Positions 6,538 to 15,300 of a DNA stretch of 35,560 nt are shown piece after piece (the stretch's first letter is position 1; the number at the start of each line of letters is the position of its first letter). The position numbers and the translations under genes were made by a program. Under the pieces are notes generated by a model that saw nothing but the letters and a program-made list of their open reading frames with translations, did no database searches and had not been told where the DNA came from. The stretch lies in the NCBI GenBank assembly GCA_025350695.1, contig JANXXI010000055.1:1-35560 (forward strand), written 5' to 3'. This stretch comes from Acidobacteriota bacterium. Lineage in GTDB: Bacteria; Acidobacteriota; Terriglobia; Bryobacterales; Bryobacteraceae.

Positions 6538-8856
6538 ATGGGACTGCTTGGCCGCACAATTCTGATGGAGATCGTATCGGGCGCCTTTCTGGGCACGGTG
6601 CTATTCACTTTTGTGCTGTTCTTACAACGGGTTAGCTTGTTGTTTGAACAACTGGTGCGCGGTGCGGCGTCCCCTTCGACAACCGGGTATCTACTTCTGT
6701 TAGTGCTGCCGTTCGCGCTGACCTTCACTTTGCCATTAGGCGTGTTGACTGGCGTGCTGATTGCGCTTAGCCGCATGTCGAGCGATGGTGAAATCACGGC
6801 GATGCGGGCGGGCGGCATTCCCAGTCGCCGAGTGCTCATTCCGGTCCTCTTGTTCTCCACTTTCGGCATGATGCTAACGGCGGCGTGCTCGTTATGGTTG
6901 ACGCCTTGGTCGATTCGCGAAACGTATCGAGTGTTGAACCAATTGGCTGCTGCTCAGATGACTGCGGAAATCCAGCGTGGCGTGTTTGCGGAACAATTTC
7001 CCAATAAGACTGTGTATGTGAGCGACGTGATTGCCGGCCCAGTGGTGCAATGGCGCAACATCTTCATTGCTGATGTGACTCCACCCGAACAGCGCAAGAA
7101 GAGCACGCAAGAGATGGGTGATGCGCCTCTGATTACGATTGCGGGCGACGCGATAGCGGTCACCGACGTTGCCCAAAATCGGATTCAGCTGCACATGAAG
7201 GAGCAGCGGACTCATAGCGTGGGGAAAGAGCCGGAAAAGTCGTACGACATTCGCTCTTCCAACGCCGATCAGTTGCTGGAAGCGCAACGGCCCGGACAAA
7301 CTAAGGCGCAGGCCTATCGCGATATGGATACGCTTCCGTTGTGGAAGGAAGTGGCGAAGTCACAAGAGGCAGCGATCGAATTTCATCGCCGCTTTTCGTT
7401 CCCTCCCGCCTGTTTGCTGTTGGCTCTGTTGGGTGTGCCGCTGGGGGTGTCGTCAAGGAGAGCTGGTAAATCCGCGGCATTTGTTATAACCGTCTCATTG
7501 GCGTTTGTGTATTGGATGTCACAAATCGGTTTGATCCGAATGGCCCAATTGGGAAAGATGTCACCGGGGCTGGCGGCTTGGCTGCCCAATATAGTATTCG
7601 CCGTGGGCGGTGTGTTTTTGATGGCGACGCTGGAGCAGCCGGGGGATCGGGATTATCTAGCGCGCACCCGGGACTGGTTTCGCTATCGTTATGCGGATTG
7701 GGCTGGCTGGTTGAAAGAAGCGCAGCCGAAGACACGACCGCAATTTGGCTTGCACTTTCGATTGCTGCCATCCATTGTGGATACCTACATTTTGGGCGAG
7801 TTTGTTTTCTATTTTGTGGTGTGGATCGTCAGCTTCATTGCGATGACCCACATCTACAACTTCTTCGAATTGATGGGCGATATTCTGCGCAACCACATTT
7901 CGATGGCGGAAGTTGCTGAGTATCATTTGTTTCTAACTCCGAAGTTGATTTACGACTCGGCGCCTTACGCGGTGTTGGTGGCTGTGCTAGCTACTTTCGC
8001 GATTCTGTCGAAACAAAACGAAGTGACTGCGTTCAAGGCCTGTGGCGTCAGCCTGTATCGGCTTTCATTGCCTGTCCTATTTGCCTGCGCGGGTTTGAGT
8101 GCCGGGTTGTTCGCTTTCGATCACTACATTGTTCCTGATGCGAATCTTCGACAGGACGCATTACGGAATAAGATCAAAGGCAAGGCGACGCAAACTTGGT
8201 TGCGGCCGGATCGGAAATGGGTTTACGGGCTCGGGTCGCGGATCTATTACTACAAGCATTTTGATCCAACGGAAAAAGTGATGGTAGGCGTTCACGTTTA
8301 CGAGCTGGACAAGAAAACATTTCAACTTAAGCGACACATTTCCGCGGAGCGGGCGGAGTGGAAGGAAGAGGTTCACAGTTGGATTTTCCAAAACGGATGG
8401 GTGCGTGATTTGAAGGACATCTACGTTGAAGATTACGAGACATACAAGGCCACCACCTTTCCTGAGCTTGAGGAGACGCCCGGATACTTCCTGCAAGAAG
8501 AGAAGCAGTATAAGCAGATGAACTTCCAACAACTGGATGTTTACATTCAGAAGCTACAGCAGATGGGCTTTGATACGGTTAAGCTTCAAGTGCAGTATTA
8601 CAGGAAATTCGCGGTGCCTTTGTTTGCACTGATTATGGCGGGGATTGCGGTTCCGTTTGCTTTCTTGACGGGCAACAGAGGGGCGATGGCGTCGGTGGGG
8701 ATTAGCTTTGTTGTGGCGATTTCTTATGGCGTCTTTACCCAGCTGTTTGAGCAGGTGGGGAATCTGAATCAGTTGCCGCCGGTTGTGGCGGCGTGGGCTC
8801 CGGATGTTATTTTTGCGTTTACGGCAGCTTGGTTATATACGCGAATGCGGAGTTAG
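6538..8856 (+). CDS. lptF-lptG: Fused LptF-LptG lipopolysaccharide export permease
   Basis: The 772-residue protein contains two successive YjgP/YjgQ permease units. Residues about 1-370 have the LptF-like pattern: two N-terminal membrane helices, LLVLPFALTFTLPLGVL, SRMSSDGEITAMRAGG, a soluble jellyroll-like region, then two C-terminal helices. A charged linker (about 370-405) leads to the second unit (about 405-772), with YILGEFVFYFVVWIVSF, ILSKQNEVTAFKACGVS, a second periplasmic domain and two more helix pairs. LptF and LptG normally are separate partners of about 360 residues that, with the LptB ATPase, extract lipopolysaccharide from the inner membrane. Nine bases separate it from the TldE-like gene. 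No ribosome binding site is obvious at ATG 6538. No lptB is seen in the window. Confidence 0.88.
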   Translation: MGLLGRTILMEIVSGAFLGTVLFTFVLFLQRVSLLFEQLVRGAASPSTTGYLLLLVLPFALTFTLPLGVLTGVLIALSRMSSDGEITAMRAGGIPSRRVLIPVLLFSTFGMMLTAACSLWLTPWSIRETYRVLNQLAAAQMTAEIQRGVFAEQFPNKTVYVSDVIAGPVVQWRNIFIADVTPPEQRKKSTQEMGDAPLITIAGDAIAVTDVAQNRIQLHMKEQRTHSVGKEPEKSYDIRSSNADQLLEAQRPGQTKAQAYRDMDTLPLWKEVAKSQEAAIEFHRRFSFPPACLLLALLGVPLGVSSRRAGKSAAFVITVSLAFVYWMSQIGLIRMAQLGKMSPGLAAWLPNIVFAVGGVFLMATLEQPGDRDYLARTRDWFRYRYADWAGWLKEAQPKTRPQFGLHFRLLPSIVDTYILGEFVFYFVVWIVSFIAMTHIYNFFELMGDILRNHISMAEVAEYHLFLTPKLIYDSAPYAVLVAVLATFAILSKQNEVTAFKACGVSLYRLSLPVLFACAGLSAGLFAFDHYIVPDANLRQDALRNKIKGKATQTWLRPDRKWVYGLGSRIYYYKHFDPTEKVMVGVHVYELDKKTFQLKRHISAERAEWKEEVHSWIFQNGWVRDLKDIYVEDYETYKATTFPELEETPGYFLQEEKQYKQMNFQQLDVYIQKLQQMGFDTVKLQVQYYRKFAVPLFALIMAGIAVPFAFLTGNRGAMASVGISFVVAISYGVFTQLFEQVGNLNQLPPVVAAWAPDVIFAFTAAWLYTRMRS

Positions 8857-8964
8857 CGGGTCGTCTGTGCGCCAAGTTTTTTGTGAGTGTGGTACATGCC
8901 ATAGCCTGAGTGGCCGCAAACCGAGTTGTCTAGCCGGAGACAAACGAATTCCTTTTCGGTGATA

Positions 8965-9174
8965 ATGAGGGTAGTATTGAAATTGGCGCTCAAGCTACAT
9001 ATAGAACCTCAAATGAAGGACGGTCGCCCGATTTCGGAGCTAGGGATACGGCTGCGTAAGATACGGAAGCAGATTGAAGCGGCAGCCGAGCGCGGCGAGA
9101 CCACTCTCCTGAGCACGGAACAGTTACGTTTAGAACTGAACGATCTGAGGGGCAGTGATTCGGACCTTCATTGA
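8965..9174 (+). CDS. Putative antitoxin of a PIN-domain toxin-antitoxin pair
   Basis: This is a small ORF (69 residues from ATG 8965). Its C-terminal part (ELGIRLRKIRKQIEAA, then LLSTEQLRLELNDLRG) resembles the toxin-binding tail of antitoxins that precede PIN-domain genes. It overlaps the first 20 bases of the broken PIN gene, the usual layout for such pairs. The N-terminus shows no recognisable DNA-binding motif. Neither ATG 8965 nor ATG 9013 has a good ribosome binding site, so this gene may be decaying with its partner. The call depends mainly on context. Confidence 0.45.
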   Translation: MRVVLKLALKLHIEPQMKDGRPISELGIRLRKIRKQIEAAAERGETTLLSTEQLRLELNDLRGSDSDLH

Positions 9175-9569
9175 CTCTGGGATCCTTATCGCGGCGCGAG
9201 AGGGTCCGGTGAATACTCGGAAAAGTCGATGCTCGTGCTGTCGAACCGGGAAACCTGCTTCTGACGAGTCCTTTCGTTCGATTGGAAGTACTTCCTAAGG
9301 GTCCAGTTCATTCCTATCCACTCCGGTCCTTTCTGAACGAGTTCTTTATGGAGCCATCGCTTGAATGGATGCGGGACTTGAATGCGATTGTCAATCTAGC
9401 GTCAAGCGAATCCGAGCGGTTAGGACTCGCCGCGATGGATGCCCTTCATGTTGCTGCGGCAATTCTTCTCGGGGCCGACCAGATTGTAACGACGGAGAAA
9501 CCTGGCAAGCCAATTTACCGGGCTGACACTCTGCGTGTCACTCACGTTGCGGAAGTATCGCTATCTTAA
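9155..9569 (+). pseudogene. PIN-domain toxin (VapC-like ribonuclease), frameshifted
   Basis: The reading frame begins at GTG 9155 with VIRTFIDSGILIAAREG, a PIN-domain N-terminus containing the first catalytic Asp. Near 9216 the family pattern jumps to another frame (SEKSMLVLSNRE) and near 9256 to a third (LTSPFVRLEVLPK). That third frame then runs intact through DALHVAAAILLGADQIVTT, carrying the C-terminal Asp motif, to TAA 9567-9569. Each jump fits loss of one base. Reassembled, the protein would be about 138 residues, normal for the family. Because two separate shifts are needed, this is a pseudogene or the sequence has two errors. Confidence 0.75.
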
Positions 9570-9895
9570 ATTGCGGCCGGGGCGCGATGGTTATTGTTTA
9601 CAGCGGGAGTAGTTTTCTCGCGCAGCCGATAGGCGCACGGCGCACGCCAACGAACGCTTCAAAGTCACGCATATGGGTCCGGGGGCGTTGTGCCTCAGTT
9701 TCAAAGTAAATTGGTTTCACCGCGTATCCATTCTTATCCGAGTCTTATCCGAGAACGACTCCACAGAACGGTCAATTTGACGTAGGGCAAAGTATCTTGA
9801 ATCGGCTAGTCGGGGGTGCCTGGACCGTTCAGGGCTGAAAACCGCGCGGGTAAGGCTTTAATTGTTTACACAGGGAACAAGCTCAGTGCCCAGTC
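9570..9895. other. Gene-free stretch after the broken toxin
   Basis: No ORF with a plausible start, length or family resemblance is visible in these 326 bases. The 10-base word ATTGTTTACA appears near 9593 and again near 9861, and a perfect 11-bp tandem duplication sits at 9732-9753. Together with the frameshifted PIN gene this looks like decaying accessory DNA. It must also hold the promoter of the downstream exported-protein gene, which I could not locate. Confidence 0.5.
9732..9753. repeat. Perfect 11-bp tandem duplication
   Basis: The word TCTTATCCGAG occurs twice head to tail (9732-9742 and 9743-9753). It probably arose by replication slippage or as a small target duplication. No function is evident. 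Confidence 0.8.
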
Positions 9896-11125
9896 GTGTG
9901 GCACTCTGAAAGCGTGCGTGCCCAATTGTCATTGCTCGTTGCTTCTGTGTTGCCCGCTCTAGCGGTTGAGGCTGACGCGCTTTCTGTCTCCGCGCGTATT
10001 CAAGCACGCGCCCTACCATTCGGAGCGATCCTGAGTCCGGTTTTCAAAGATGCATCGAGCAGCGAAATCGCCGGCTATTCCCGCTGTGGGGATTCGGCCA
10101 TTTGGACCGGCCACTACATCGCTGCCGAAGCTTACCGTTATGCAGCCACCAAATCGCCCGTCGCTCTGGACAACTTGCGCAGGGCATTAGACGGCGTGAA
10201 GTTGCTGTTTGACGTCACGGGAACTGACACTTTGGCTCGCTGCGCCTTTCCCGCCGATTCCCCCTTTGCGGCGGGGATGGCGAGCGAAGAATCGCACAAC
10301 GGCGTTTTCACCGCTACCTTGAATGGCAAGAAATGGACCTGGATTGGCCATACTTCCCGCGATCAGTATATTGGTGTGTTCTTAGGGCTTACCGTGGTCT
10401 GGAATGTGGTCGATGACCCTGGCGTGCTGGAGCAGGTGCGAGGAATAGTGCCTCGGGCGGTGGATCGGTTGACGGCGAACAATTGGTCGATTGTGCTGCC
10501 GGATGGGATTTCCACTACCTTCGTCGGCTTCGTCCATCAGCAATTGATGATCGCGAAACTGGCCCGCCGGGTGGATCCAGGGCATTACAACGCACTCTAC
10601 AGCGGCCTTGCGGGCGGGGCCATTGAAATGTTGATCCCGATTCTGATCGACACGCGGGACGACAGTAGTTCGTATTTTAAGTTTAATTTAGACTACGCCG
10701 TTTTCTATGGGTTGCTGGCCCAAGGCTATGTGGGATCGAACGTGGCGGGGATTGCCCGGAGGTCATACGAATCGGTGCGAGGCACAACGGAAACCCATGG
10801 AAACGCGCACTTCAACATGATGGACAACGCGATTCGGGGTAACGATGCGAAGCGGGATGGCGAGACGCAAGCTCTTCTTAAGTTGTGGCTTCAGAGGCCT
10901 TTGCGTGACGACTACGTCGATTTGCGCGGCAAATATCCGGCTTGCGGACCAGCGGATAAAGCCTGCCAGCCGATTCCGGTGGCAGAGCGCGTGCGTACTG
11001 ATTTTCTTTGGCAACGGAGCCCCTATTTGCTGTACGGCGGCGGAACAGGAGTGATTGAAGGGCCAGGAATTGACTACATTCTTCCCTACTGGATGGGGCG
11101 TTTTTTTCGCGTAATCACCGATTGA
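9896..11125 (+). CDS. Exported protein of unknown function, possibly alpha/alpha-toroid fold
   Basis: The 409-residue product begins with a probable signal peptide (QLSLLVASVLPALAVEA). The start is uncertain. GTG 9896 is used here, GTG 9914 would give a more typical n-region, and neither has a good ribosome binding site. An in-frame stop at 9851 limits any longer version. The rest is mostly helical, with GYSRCGDSAIWTGHYIAAEA, an RRALDGVKLLFDVTG helix, GTTETHGNAHFNMMDNAIRG and a Trp-rich end (YLLYGGGTGVIEGPG, YWMGRFFRV). Repeating helix pairs with aromatic and acidic loops recall six-hairpin glycosidase or polysaccharide-lyase-like toroids, but no catalytic signature can be assigned. It follows decayed DNA and precedes the bactofilin gene by 85 bases. 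Confidence 0.6.
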   Translation: MWHSESVRAQLSLLVASVLPALAVEADALSVSARIQARALPFGAILSPVFKDASSSEIAGYSRCGDSAIWTGHYIAAEAYRYAATKSPVALDNLRRALDGVKLLFDVTGTDTLARCAFPADSPFAAGMASEESHNGVFTATLNGKKWTWIGHTSRDQYIGVFLGLTVVWNVVDDPGVLEQVRGIVPRAVDRLTANNWSIVLPDGISTTFVGFVHQQLMIAKLARRVDPGHYNALYSGLAGGAIEMLIPILIDTRDDSSSYFKFNLDYAVFYGLLAQGYVGSNVAGIARRSYESVRGTTETHGNAHFNMMDNAIRGNDAKRDGETQALLKLWLQRPLRDDYVDLRGKYPACGPADKACQPIPVAERVRTDFLWQRSPYLLYGGGTGVIEGPGIDYILPYWMGRFFRVITD

Positions 11126-11139
11126 GGTCATTTACCTGA

Positions 11140-11169
11140 TTGCCATAAGGCGCCTCTGCCGTTTACGAT
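11140..11169 (+). promoter_or_regulatory. Possible promoter before bactofilin gene
   Basis: TTGCCA (11140-11145) and TACGAT (11164-11169) are separated by 18 bases and fit a sigma-70-type pattern with four of six matches in each box. The start of bactofilin lies 41 bases after the -10 box. Visual match only. Confidence 0.3.
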
Positions 11170-11210
11170 AGAATTTCACGCATTTTTAATTTGCCAGGGA
11201 GGGTGATTGT

Positions 11211-11756
11211 ATGTGGAACCGACGGAAAGATGAACCCACGCCCCAGAGACCAAATTCGGCCCCACCGTCTGCATCGGAGTTGGCCAAGGAAGGAATACCT
11301 ATGAGCCCGTTACCCGCCAGAGGGTTTGAACATGAACCGAGCGCCAGAGGTACTGCCTCGATTGGCAAGAGCGTAGTGGTGAAGGGAAATATTCTGAGCC
11401 GCGAAGATCTCATCGTCGATGGAGACGTCGAAGGCGCGATTGAGATGATGGAACACCGCTTGACAGTTGGGCCCAATGGCACGCTGAAGGCGATGGTGAA
11501 AGCTCGGGAGATTATCGTGATTGGGACGATTCACGGCAACGTGGAAGCTACCGATAAGATCGAGATCCGCAAGGAAGCGAAGTTGGTTGGAGACATTAAG
11601 ACGCAGCGTATTGTGATTGAGGATGGCGCTTACTTCAAAGGATCGATTGATATCCTACGGCCTGAAGTAACCAAACCAGTTGCCAAAGCTGCCGCCGCCG
11701 GCGCGGGTCCTGGCAATGGTCAACCGGTTCCGCAACCACAGAATCTAAAGCTGTAG
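11211..11756 (+). CDS. Bactofilin (polymer-forming cytoskeletal protein)
   Basis: The 181-residue protein has a disordered Pro/Ser-rich N-terminus (about 1-45) and a central right-handed beta-helix (about 47-150) with the bactofilin pattern of short repeating strands: SIGKSVVVKGNI, EDLIVDGDVEGAI, LTVGPNGTLKAMVKAREIIVIGTIHGNV and KIEIRKEAKLVGDIKTQRIVIEDGAYFKGSID. It ends with an Ala/Pro/Gly-rich tail. Bactofilins self-assemble without nucleotide into membrane-associated filaments that organise cell-wall enzymes or polar complexes. ATG 11211 follows AGGGAGG at a good distance. It is the first gene of a tight plus-strand series, and the next gene begins 30 bases later. Confidence 0.92.
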   Translation: MWNRRKDEPTPQRPNSAPPSASELAKEGIPMSPLPARGFEHEPSARGTASIGKSVVVKGNILSREDLIVDGDVEGAIEMMEHRLTVGPNGTLKAMVKAREIIVIGTIHGNVEATDKIEIRKEAKLVGDIKTQRIVIEDGAYFKGSIDILRPEVTKPVAKAAAAGAGPGNGQPVPQPQNLKL

Positions 11757-11786
11757 CCACCGAGTTCATAGGAGAACGTCAAGACG

Positions 11787-12497
11787 TTGAAAAGCACTTT
11801 TCGCAGCATTTTCTTGGGCTCATCGCCTGAGGACCCTCCCCATCAGGCAGGAGTGCGGGGGATTTCTCCGGCGTCCGCCGGCTCTGGCGCGGCTGTGCGC
11901 ATGGCGCCGGAAGACCGGACTGTGGATAGTAAGTGCGTAGAGCAGTTTTTGAACTCGTTGAAGAGTCAAACGGGGCTCAATGTTTTGGACCTTACTGGGC
12001 TGTGCCAATCGAACGTCGATATTATTTCCGGGCTTGGGCATCGAATTTATTCCGATGACTTCCTCCGGATTTTGGACGACTGCTTTGGACCTCCCGGTGA
12101 TTTTTTTGAGAACCAAGCAGACCCGGAGCGGCTCGACAAATTCGAAGCCCAATGTCTTACTTACGACGACTGGATGTTCGATGGCGCGTTGGTTTGGGAT
12201 TCGCTTGAGTTTCTTTCTCCAGAATTGCTTGAGATGACGGTGGATCATTTGTTTGGCTTGCTGAAGCCCAGCACGTATCTATTGGCGACGTTTCATACGG
12301 AGTCACGCAACGGTATGGTTCCTTCCTATACGTATCGAATGGAAGGGCCTCGTGGACTGCGATTGAAACCAAGGGGCGAACGGCTGGCCGGAAAAATCCT
12401 GCAGAATCGTGACATTGAGCGGCTTTTTCAGCGCTTCAATTCCGTGAAGTTTTTTCTGACGCGCAACAATTTACGCGAAGTGATCGTCCGGCGGTGA
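11787..12497 (+). CDS. Class I methyltransferase-fold protein, substrate unknown
   Basis: The 236-residue product starts at TTG 11787, with AGGAG 12 bases upstream. After about 50 low-complexity residues, the central part looks like an S-adenosylmethionine-dependent methyltransferase fold. A first strand reads GLNVLDLTGLCQSNVDII, where the usual glycine-rich loop is altered to LTGLCQSN. It is followed by an acidic second-strand end (RIYSDDF), DGALVWDSLEFLSPELL at the motif IV/V position and HLFGLLKPSTYLLATFHT, as in class I enzymes. The degenerate glycine loop leaves catalysis in doubt. It is co-oriented between bactofilin and lysS with short gaps, suggesting cotranscription. Confidence 0.55.
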   Translation: MKSTFRSIFLGSSPEDPPHQAGVRGISPASAGSGAAVRMAPEDRTVDSKCVEQFLNSLKSQTGLNVLDLTGLCQSNVDIISGLGHRIYSDDFLRILDDCFGPPGDFFENQADPERLDKFEAQCLTYDDWMFDGALVWDSLEFLSPELLEMTVDHLFGLLKPSTYLLATFHTESRNGMVPSYTYRMEGPRGLRLKPRGERLAGKILQNRDIERLFQRFNSVKFFLTRNNLREVIVRR

Positions 12498-12544
12498 CCC
12501 CGCGCTGGCGGACGCTTTGACCGCATCCTTCCGAGGTATTCGTT

Positions 12545-14050
12545 TTGTCATTAGAACAAGAAATATTTGAGACGCGCGTTCGCCGCACCAAGGAACTGGC
12601 TGACGCCGGTCATCTGCCCTATGGTAAGCGCTTTGATTTCTCGCACCAATTGAACGAAGTGCATGAGCTGTTTGGCGCGAAGACCGTGGAAGAGTTGGAC
12701 GCCACCCACATTCCAGTGAAAGTGTGTGGCCGCATTCAATCATTGCGCGGGAAGGGCAAAGCCGGATTCTTGCACTTGAGTCAGGGCGGGGCGAAGCTGC
12801 AAGTTTACCTGAAGGTGGATAAACTTTCCGAGCAGGATTTCAAGCTGTATCAGATGCTTGATATCGGCGATTTCCTGGGTGTTGAGGGGCGTTTGTTCCA
12901 TACTCGCACGGGGGAATTGACGGTTGAGGCGGCGAAGCTTGAATTCCTGGCGAAGACATTGCTGCCGATGCCGGAGAAGTGGCATGGATTGGAAGATGTC
13001 GAACTGCGTTACCGCCAGCGCTACTTGGATCTGATCGCCAACGACGAAGTGCGCAAGGTATTTGTGACGCGGGCGAAGATTGTGCAATCGTTCCGGCGGC
13101 AGTTGGAAGCAAAGGGCTTTATTGAAGTAGAGACGCCGATGATGCAGTCAGTCTACGGCGGAGCAACGGCGCGCCCGTTCGTGACTCATCACAACACCCT
13201 GGATATGGATCTGTATTTGCGGATTGCGCCGGAGTTGTATTTGAAGCGACTGGTGGTGGGCGGGCTTGATCGGGTATTTGAAATCAACCGCAATTTTCGC
13301 AACGAAGGTGTTTCGACGCATCACAATCCTGAGTTCACGATGCTTGAGTTCTACCAGGCATACACGGACTATCGCGGGCTGATTGATCTAACGGCTGAGC
13401 TGTTGAAGCAGGTGGCGATTGACGCGACTGGTTCGCCGGTTGTGGAATTCGACGGGCAGACAATTGACTTCAGTAACATTCGTCAGTTGACTATGCGGGA
13501 AGCGGTGATTGAATTTTGGAAAGGCGATCCGAAGCCCACGATGAATGAGGTGCGCGATGCGGAGTGGTTGAAGAAGCATTCGCACAAGGGCACGGCGGGC
13601 GAATGTTTGGCGGACATTTTCGAACGTGTTGCTGAGGCTCATTTGTTCCAACCGACGATTATTTACGAGTATCCGGTGGAGACTTCGCCGCTATCGAAGA
13701 ACAAGCTGGATGAGCCGTCGATGGTGGAACGCTTTGAGATTTACGTAGCCGGCATGGAGATTGGGAACGCCTACACGGAGTTGAACGATCCTAACGAGCA
13801 GAGGCGGCGGTTTGAAATGCAGCTTGGCATGCGCGAACGTGGCAATGATGAAGCGCATCAAATGGATGAAGATTACATTCGCGCGTTGTCCTACGGCATG
13901 CCTCCGACGGGTGGAGAGGGTATCGGAATCGACCGGTTGACGATGGTGTTGACTGGATGTAAGTCGATTCGCGATGTGATTTTGTTCCCGTTGCTGCGAC
14001 CGGAAGGACCAATTGGAATCGCGGAGCAATTTCGGAAGTTGGACGCTTAG
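12545..14050 (+). CDS. lysS: Lysyl-tRNA synthetase, class II
   Basis: The enzyme charges tRNA-Lys with lysine in the cytosol. The 501-residue length is normal. An OB-fold anticodon-binding domain (about 60-165, VCGRIQSLRGKGKAGFLHL) precedes the class II catalytic core. Motif 1 lies around KGFIEVETPMM, motif 2 is FRNEG (residues 251-255) continuing STHHNPEFTMLE, and motif 3 is GEGIGIDRL (residues 457-465). The TTG start at 12545 is supported by GAGG eight bases upstream and by the MSLEQEIF-like N-terminus. A frame-compatible ATG is lacking nearby. The LolC/E-type gene follows after eight bases, so the two are probably cotranscribed. Confidence 0.97.
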   Translation: MSLEQEIFETRVRRTKELADAGHLPYGKRFDFSHQLNEVHELFGAKTVEELDATHIPVKVCGRIQSLRGKGKAGFLHLSQGGAKLQVYLKVDKLSEQDFKLYQMLDIGDFLGVEGRLFHTRTGELTVEAAKLEFLAKTLLPMPEKWHGLEDVELRYRQRYLDLIANDEVRKVFVTRAKIVQSFRRQLEAKGFIEVETPMMQSVYGGATARPFVTHHNTLDMDLYLRIAPELYLKRLVVGGLDRVFEINRNFRNEGVSTHHNPEFTMLEFYQAYTDYRGLIDLTAELLKQVAIDATGSPVVEFDGQTIDFSNIRQLTMREAVIEFWKGDPKPTMNEVRDAEWLKKHSHKGTAGECLADIFERVAEAHLFQPTIIYEYPVETSPLSKNKLDEPSMVERFEIYVAGMEIGNAYTELNDPNEQRRRFEMQLGMRERGNDEAHQMDEDYIRALSYGMPPTGGEGIGIDRLTMVLTGCKSIRDVILFPLLRPEGPIGIAEQFRKLDA

Positions 14051-14058
14051 ACTTTAGA

Positions 14059-15297
14059 ATGGCGCAGTCCTTCGAACTATTCGTTGCCCAACGCTACTTG
14101 CGCGCGAAGCGTAAGCAGGCCGTTATTTCCCTGATCACTGTGATTTCAATTTTGGGCGTGGCGGCGGGCGTGATGGCCTTGATCATTGCCATGGCGGTGA
14201 CCACCGGCGTGAAGAATACATTGCAGAAAAGCCTTCTGGGAGCTACGGCACACGTTACGCTTCTATCGAAGAACCCGGCTGAAGGGATCGAAAATTGGCG
14301 GGAGTTGACTACTAGCCTTGCGAAGACGCCTCATGTGATTAACGTCAACCCAACCCTTTTCGGTGAAGTGCTTTTGGGTGGGCCACTGCGAGCGCAGGGG
14401 GGCGTATTGAAGGGACTTGACCCGCAATATCCAGGTGGATTTTCGGAGATTGCACGCAACCTGACGGCTGGTTCGTTCGAATCCTTGTCGAAGCAAGACG
14501 GCAAGTACCCGTGTATCGTCGTGGGTTCGGCGCTTGCGGAGAAGACGGGTATGCTGATGAATAGCATCATGACGGTGGTGAGCCTGCAAGGCGAAATAAC
14601 GCCGCTTGGCGTCCGCCCTAGTTCCTTTCAGTTTCGCGTCTGTGGCATTTACAAAACCGATTTCTTTGAGCTTGATTCCCTGTGGGCTTTCGCTTCGCTT
14701 GAGCAAACGCAGCGTGTAATGTCACTGGACGCAGTGGCTTCAGCGATTGAATTTCGGGTAGACGACATTTACCAGGCCCCGGCGATTGCCAAGCAGATTG
14801 AACAAGCGGCCGGACCGAAGTTTTCCGCAACGCACTGGCAAGAACAGAATCGCCCAATTCTAAACGCATTGAAAATGGACCGCGTGGTAGCGGTGATCAC
14901 AATGGGATTGATCGAATTGATTGCAGGACTGAATATTTTGATCAGCCTGGTGATGATGGTGATGGAAAAGAATAAGGACATAGCCATTCTGGTTTCGATG
15001 GGTGCGCGCGTGGCTCAAATCCGGAAGATTTTTGTGATGCAAGGGTTGATCATCGGCGCGGTGGGTACTACCCTTGGTTTGATTGCTGGATACACGTTGA
15101 GTTTCCTGGCCGGTCACTACCGCTGGATTAAACTGGATGAGGCTGCCTATCAGTTGAGTTACGTTCCGTTTGAGCCTCGGTGGATGGATGGCGTTTGGGT
15201 GGCGGCGGCTTCGATGTTGGTGAGCTACCTGGCCACCATTTATCCGGCGCGGACGGCGGCGAAGATTTTGCCGGTCGAGTCGCTGCGTTACGAATAG
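14059..15297 (+). CDS. lolC: LolC/LolE-type lipoprotein-releasing ABC transporter permease
   Basis: This 412-residue inner-membrane protein starts MAQSFELFVAQRYLRAKRKQ, typical of LolC/E. It has one N-terminal membrane helix (about 22-48), a large periplasmic MacB-like domain (about 50-260) and three C-terminal FtsX-type helices (about 275-400) with the MEKNKDIAILVSMGA coupling segment, ending in ARTAAKILPVESLRYE. LolCDE moves outer-membrane lipoproteins from the inner membrane to LolA using the LolD ATPase. The ATG lies eight bases after lysS. No LolD ATPase gene follows; the next gene is asnB. The single permease probably works as a homodimer with a LolD encoded elsewhere. Confidence 0.9.
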   Translation: MAQSFELFVAQRYLRAKRKQAVISLITVISILGVAAGVMALIIAMAVTTGVKNTLQKSLLGATAHVTLLSKNPAEGIENWRELTTSLAKTPHVINVNPTLFGEVLLGGPLRAQGGVLKGLDPQYPGGFSEIARNLTAGSFESLSKQDGKYPCIVVGSALAEKTGMLMNSIMTVVSLQGEITPLGVRPSSFQFRVCGIYKTDFFELDSLWAFASLEQTQRVMSLDAVASAIEFRVDDIYQAPAIAKQIEQAAGPKFSATHWQEQNRPILNALKMDRVVAVITMGLIELIAGLNILISLVMMVMEKNKDIAILVSMGARVAQIRKIFVMQGLIIGAVGTTLGLIAGYTLSFLAGHYRWIKLDEAAYQLSYVPFEPRWMDGVWVAAASMLVSYLATIYPARTAAKILPVESLRYE

Positions 15298-15300
15298 CCT

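Noticed and set aside
9186-9281. Programmed frameshifting to rescue the PIN toxin
   Set aside because: Two separate shifts would be needed and no slippery heptamer is seen at either break.
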